Origin: Pholiota molesta
Taxonomy: Eukaryota; Basidiomycota; Agaricomycetes; Agaricales; Strophariaceae
Assembly (NCBI GenBank): GCA_014925825.1
Contig: JACGCK010000020.1
Span: 248,001 to 312,000, forward strand
Length of the DNA: 64,000 nt
Reading direction: 5' to 3'
Position 1 is the stretch's first letter; the number at the start of each line of letters is the position of its first letter. The notes under the pieces were generated by a model, which was not told the origin of the DNA, searched no databases, and was given only the letters and a program-made list of their open reading frames with translations. Positions 60,363-64,000 of the stretch are shown piece by piece. The position numbers were made by a program, and so were the translations under genes.

Positions 60363-61343
60363 TTAGTACGGATTCCAGCCCTGGCATAAAAAGTAGCCCT
60401 CGCGAGAAGTCGCCCGACTGGAATCGGGTTTGATATAATGCACATAATTGAAGTTCGGCTCCAAGTGCTTGTTGCGAAATTCTTCTAGCAATGGATGCGT
60501 GAAGAACTTGATGCTAGAAGTCATCTTTCAGTATCTCTGCCGTGCAACGGGGAAAGTGAAATGGATACTCACAGCAGCACCCCACCGCGCCTCCTCCCAA
60601 TACTATCCGCCGTGCGCAAATTGGTCCTCGCAAACTCAAACACAGCTTCGCAAATCTCAAGACTCGCTTGCGTATCACGGAAGTCATGCCCAGTCACATT
60701 CGCCGCCATGTCCGAGAGGATGACGTCCGCCTTGCCGAAGGGGTTCCCTGGCGCGATGAGCAGCCGCTTAATCTCGCGCGTCGTCGCCTCTGCCATGAAG
60801 TCGCCCTGGAGGGTGTGCACGCCGGGGATGCGCTGGACGGGGAGCAGGTCCACGGCGATGATCGTGCCGCGGCCGGTTTCCTCGTCCTTGCCGACGTCGT
60901 CTATGTTGAGCGGGTCGAAGTGCGCGAGGCGCTCGGGCCTGGGCCGGCCGCGCATGGGCTTCTTCGGTTTTCTTTCCACCGGTAATTCTTCATTAGAGTT
61001 CTCTATACCATTGACAGGGGCATCTCCAAGCTCCCGCTCGTCGTTGCTCTCCGTGGGGTACGCCAATATCTCAGAGGACGCCGGCCGCCACCCGAGCTTG
61101 TTAGCGACGACCTGGCTCCACCCTCCTGGCGCCGCACCGAGGTCAACGACGGCATTGACGTCCGGCGCGTCCAGGAAGTGGTCCCAGTTCTCGTTGATCT
61201 CGAGCAGCTTGAACGCCGAGCGCGCTCTGTAGGTCGCTGAGGCGCTTCTTCACGTAGGGGTCGCGCAGCTGGCGCGAGGCCCACGAGGAGGACTTGGACT
61301 TGGACTTTTGAGAGAGCGCGATGAGGGTTTGCGGGAAGGCCAT
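60363..61343 (-). pseudogene. FtsJ/RrmJ-type rRNA 2'-O-methyltransferase (MRM2-like), frameshifted
   Basis: ATG 61343 (MAFPQTLIALSQKSKSKSSS, then RQLRDPYVKKRLSD). The SAM-binding motif VVDLGAAPGGWSQV and ADVILSDMAANVTGHDFRD are intact. The last exon after a GTGAGT intron gives LLIKFFTHPLLEEF with the catalytic Lys and ends SREGYFLCQGWNPY. Around 61228 the expected frame changes: GAC C TAC AGA appears to carry one extra base between RLSD and YRARSAFKLLE. Read strictly, the ATG frame ends early. Either a sequencing/assembly error or a real lesion is possible. The family methylates 21S/23S-type rRNA in mitochondria (knowledge). The insertion of about 60 residues between the SAM motif and the next block is lineage-typical. 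It shares a 200-bp divergent promoter region with the TFIIIC gene. Confidence 0.75.
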
Positions 61344-61541
61344 TCAGAGAATAATCTGGTCCTGCGGCTTGGGCATTTGGGAAGGAGAATAGGAAGCCAG
61401 GAGTACGAAGCGCTAAAGTCGATGACAAGGAAAAAGCGGAGGCTGTTGCCAAGCAAGAACAAACTGCGGAATGGAATGTCTGTCGGCTCTTGGATTCAAA
61501 CCTTGGGGTCGGTTCTGTCCTTGTACTCATCGCATCACATT

Positions 61542-62293
61542 ATGTCCATGGCTGCTGCGCCGTCTTCCCTTTGCCCAGGCTATAAGCAGGTCGAAGCATT
61601 TGGACCAGACGAAGAGTATGAAGACGAAGAAGAGGTTTTCTACGTCACCTTGGACATGGGGAATATCGAGCCGACCCTCGTTCCGAGTTCCTCGTCTTAC
61701 AGATTGATTGTAAGTTTAGGGGGATGGAAAGTCCCAAGATTTATTGCCGCTTACTTGGATATAGGGTTTAGACACGCCGACACCCTATCTTCAGCTGCAA
61801 GGGACCGTGCTAAAGGGCCGACATGATATGCTTCTTGGTACCGAATTGATTTTTACGGACGACAAAGGTATGCTTTCGTCGATGACATAATCCATTGTGT
61901 TCGATTCTTACATTACTTCTGAAAGAAAGCCCCGACTGGAATAAGCGCTCCGTTTCATACTTAGCCAGCACAGAACAACGAATCGCCTTCCAAGAAGTGA
62001 CGCTCGTCCCGAAGCTCCCCTCGAACAAGGGCAAAGAGCGCGCCATGGATGTTGAAGAAGATATGCAAGTCAACTTCGAGGAAAACCCTACACCAACGGA
62101 CGACCGCGCTGTCCAGATCGAACGCCTCACTGGTCTCTCAGCGCCTCCTGGGCGCGCTCCACGCGCACGCAAAAGCACATCGAAGCCCAAACCTGCTCCC
62201 CGGCCTCAACGACGGGCATCTACCAGGACACGGAATACAGAAACTCGCGAAAATTCTCCTTCTGACGATGACGATATGTATATGGATACCTAG
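61542..62293 (+). CDS. TFIIIC subunit 6-like protein
   Basis: Three exons: 61542-61709, 61765-61867, 61926-62293. The ATG at 61542 is used (a second Met lies two codons on). The TFIIIC_sub6-type domain reads VFYVTLDMGNIEPTLVP, YRLIGLDTPTPYLQLQGTVL, KGRHDMLLGTELIFTDDK. The C-terminal half is disordered, with basic and acidic patches (RTRNTETRENSPSDDDDMYM). About 212 residues. It should be part of the RNA polymerase III initiation factor TFIIIC, nuclear. It is divergent from the rRNA methyltransferase with 198 bp between starts. Confidence 0.88.
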
Positions 62294-63282
62294 CGCTGCC
62301 ATGCTCGCCTTCCCAAATCCACGTCTCTTTTACTTGTTTAAATTATGTTTTTATTTATCTCGGCGGCCTCCTGTTACCTCCGAGCGGTCATACCCAATCT
62401 CAGTCTCTGCCATGGTTTTGAAAAGGTAATCATTGATCCTAAGAGGTCTGCGGTACAACCATATCTCAAAGTCTGTAACAACCCCCGTACCTCCTCAATA
62501 CTGGGAGATGTGGATGGATCCCGCGGCCAACCGAGCGATATCATGTCCCAGGCAGCACCTGTCAACAACCTCTCCTCTGGTCTAGCTGAATATACTCCCT
62601 TTGTCAACTCCAGCCTTCCGTCCGATCCAATATTATATTATGGAATTTTCGCTGATATCACCTGGTGGAGTATCTCAGCGCGTATCTCAGCTCTGTTGAT
62701 CACCAGAGGAGCCTCTTGTTCGATCTGAAGCGTACATCTAAAGCGACACTCCCAAAGGAATATGCGTCGCAAGGCTTTGTTGATATTCGGGTCTGCGCCG
62801 ACCTGGTTCCGGCGCCGCCCATCTGACAGCTCCTCCCGCAGCGGGAGTGAGGAATGAATCGTTTCGAGTCTCAGCGCTCAGCCTGGACCTGGCCAGCCAT
62901 TTTAGGTTATTTTCATGGAAATACAGCGGCTTTCTGCCCTCCACGTGGATTTTTCGATATACGATATTCTCATGTGTGTCCATCCTTGGTCCATTCACAT
63001 ACACATACACACTGATCGCTCTCCTCAAAATTATGTCGATATGTTATCATTGTCTAGCCGCTCTAATCGTAAAAGTATGTGTACTGTCGGCACTCAGCAA
63101 GGTGCAGATGTGATTTTCTGTATCAATTCCTGAAATTGCACCGGGTTCTGGCCTTGCCCTTGTGTATATTCTGCTGCTGTGAGATCTGTTCCCTTACCCA
63201 CGTCGCTGCAGTAGACTTCATGGGTTCTCTAGTACATGAGGCCAGTACAATTACATACTCTATCGATTGTAGCATGCAGACA
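62294..63282. other. Intergenic, no gene seen
   Basis: Frames at 62345-62728 and 62738-63113 lack domains and splice support. No repeats were recognised. Confidence 0.4.
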
Positions 63283-64000
63283 TCAGCCCCCAAGACAGGT
63301 TTTAGGCCATATAGGGTAAATGCGGCGAAGAGCTTCGAGCGTATCGCATTGGGCTTCGTATATATCCACATGACTCAACCTCAATTCTCTCTTATCCTTC
63401 CATTTCCTCAATTCATTCTCTACAATGTCGAGGTCCATTGTTTCTGGCACATGGAGATCAAGGACGTGGGTTCCCATAAACTGCCTCTCCTCCAAAGTGC
63501 CAGCAAACCTTGTAATGAGTCTCGAGAGAACGCACTGACAATTATATGGCCAGCGTAAAACGTGAACGGTCAACACTTTCAATGGGGTGGAAGAGCTGAG
63601 GGATTCAAGTGAGTTGCATATAGCATCCAGGTCGTGCGTTCTCAAAAAAAGCGAGCGCAGATTGACCAATGAGCTTAGATCTATACATGGTCCTATTGGT
63701 AATAAAATACTTTAGTTATGTATTTAGAGGATGGAAAGAATAAATTCATACCGTTGTGCAATGACTCGTTTTTCATAAAATGCCCATAATTCATGCCAAG
63801 GCTCAGGTGCTCCAGCGTATTTGAAAATCCCTCGAGGATTGAGTTCAATGCATCCACTGAACTCCAGCCGCCATGGCATGAGCAAAACATCCGAAGGTCG
63901 AACGTCTCGAGGGCCAAAAGAGTACCATCAAGGGACTTTAGCCACTCGAACAGCAATTTGGTAGGGTCTAGTCTCAGACGAAGGGTGCGGAGATTTCTGA
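63283..64000 (-). CDS. LRR/F-box-like protein, 3' part, runs off window
   Basis: At least two exons on the minus strand. The outer one (to the window edge) reads LFEWLKSLDGTLLALETFDL and NSILEGFSNTLEHLSLGMNY. After an intron near 63670-63760, MVNLRSLFLRTHDLDAICNS continues to the stop at 63283, near CDTLEALRRIYPIWP. The periodic Leu pattern (LxxLxL) resembles leucine-rich repeats of the kind found in agaricomycete F-box proteins. The 5' end and any F-box are outside the window. Confidence 0.6.

Noticed and set aside
62345..62728. 127-codon plus-strand frame downstream of the TFIIIC gene
   Set aside because: It begins in the 3' flank of that gene and shows no recognisable motif or splice partner.

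Overview
This looks like nuclear DNA of a mushroom-forming basidiomycete (Agaricomycetes). The genes are intron-dense, with introns of about 50-70 bases and CTRAY-type branch sites. The protein families also fit: FunK1 kinases, a KDZ transposon with CxC5/CxC6-type cysteine clusters, a basidiomycete P450, F-box proteins and secreted Ser/Thr-rich membrane proteins. All identifications come from reading translations by eye; no database was searched.

Layout. 0-13.3 kb: a secreted single-pass membrane protein (766-2601), two related small membrane proteins, an intron-containing tRNA-Leu(AAG) with two broken tRNA relatives, a small coiled-coil protein, a multi-exon tyrosine-recombinase-like (Crypton-like) gene (7047-10795), and a small secreted protein with 21-residue repeats. 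13.9-28.4 kb: mostly minus-strand housekeeping genes, namely a short-chain dehydrogenase, a HAM1-like protein, a second copy of the first membrane protein, and a WDR48/UAF1-type WD40 protein.

28.8-42.9 kb is a block of mobile DNA separating the WDR48 gene from a divergent P450 gene. It holds a dispersed repeat interrupted by a 3.18 kb element with 17-bp terminal inverted repeats. It then holds a roughly 10 kb KDZ-type transposon with imperfect 90-bp terminal inverted repeats, a KDZ transposase carrying a premature stop, and a convergent cysteine-cluster accessory gene. Between those two genes lies a near-perfect inverted repeat (two 1.28 kb arms, 2.06 kb loop) built from ~675-bp modules. A 22-bp exact direct repeat brackets the whole block.

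43.5-50.0 kb: P450, a UCH-family deubiquitinase, and an FCP1-like phosphatase-domain gene with a hairpin MITE just past its stop. Two ubiquitin-system genes (WDR48-type and UCH) flank the insertion and P450. 51.2-59.6 kb: one apparently intact FunK1 kinase, an F-box gene, and a rearranged FunK1 pseudogene. 60.3-64 kb: an FtsJ-type rRNA methyltransferase with a frameshift, a divergent TFIIIC subunit 6-like gene, and the 3' part of an LRR/F-box-like gene running off the window.
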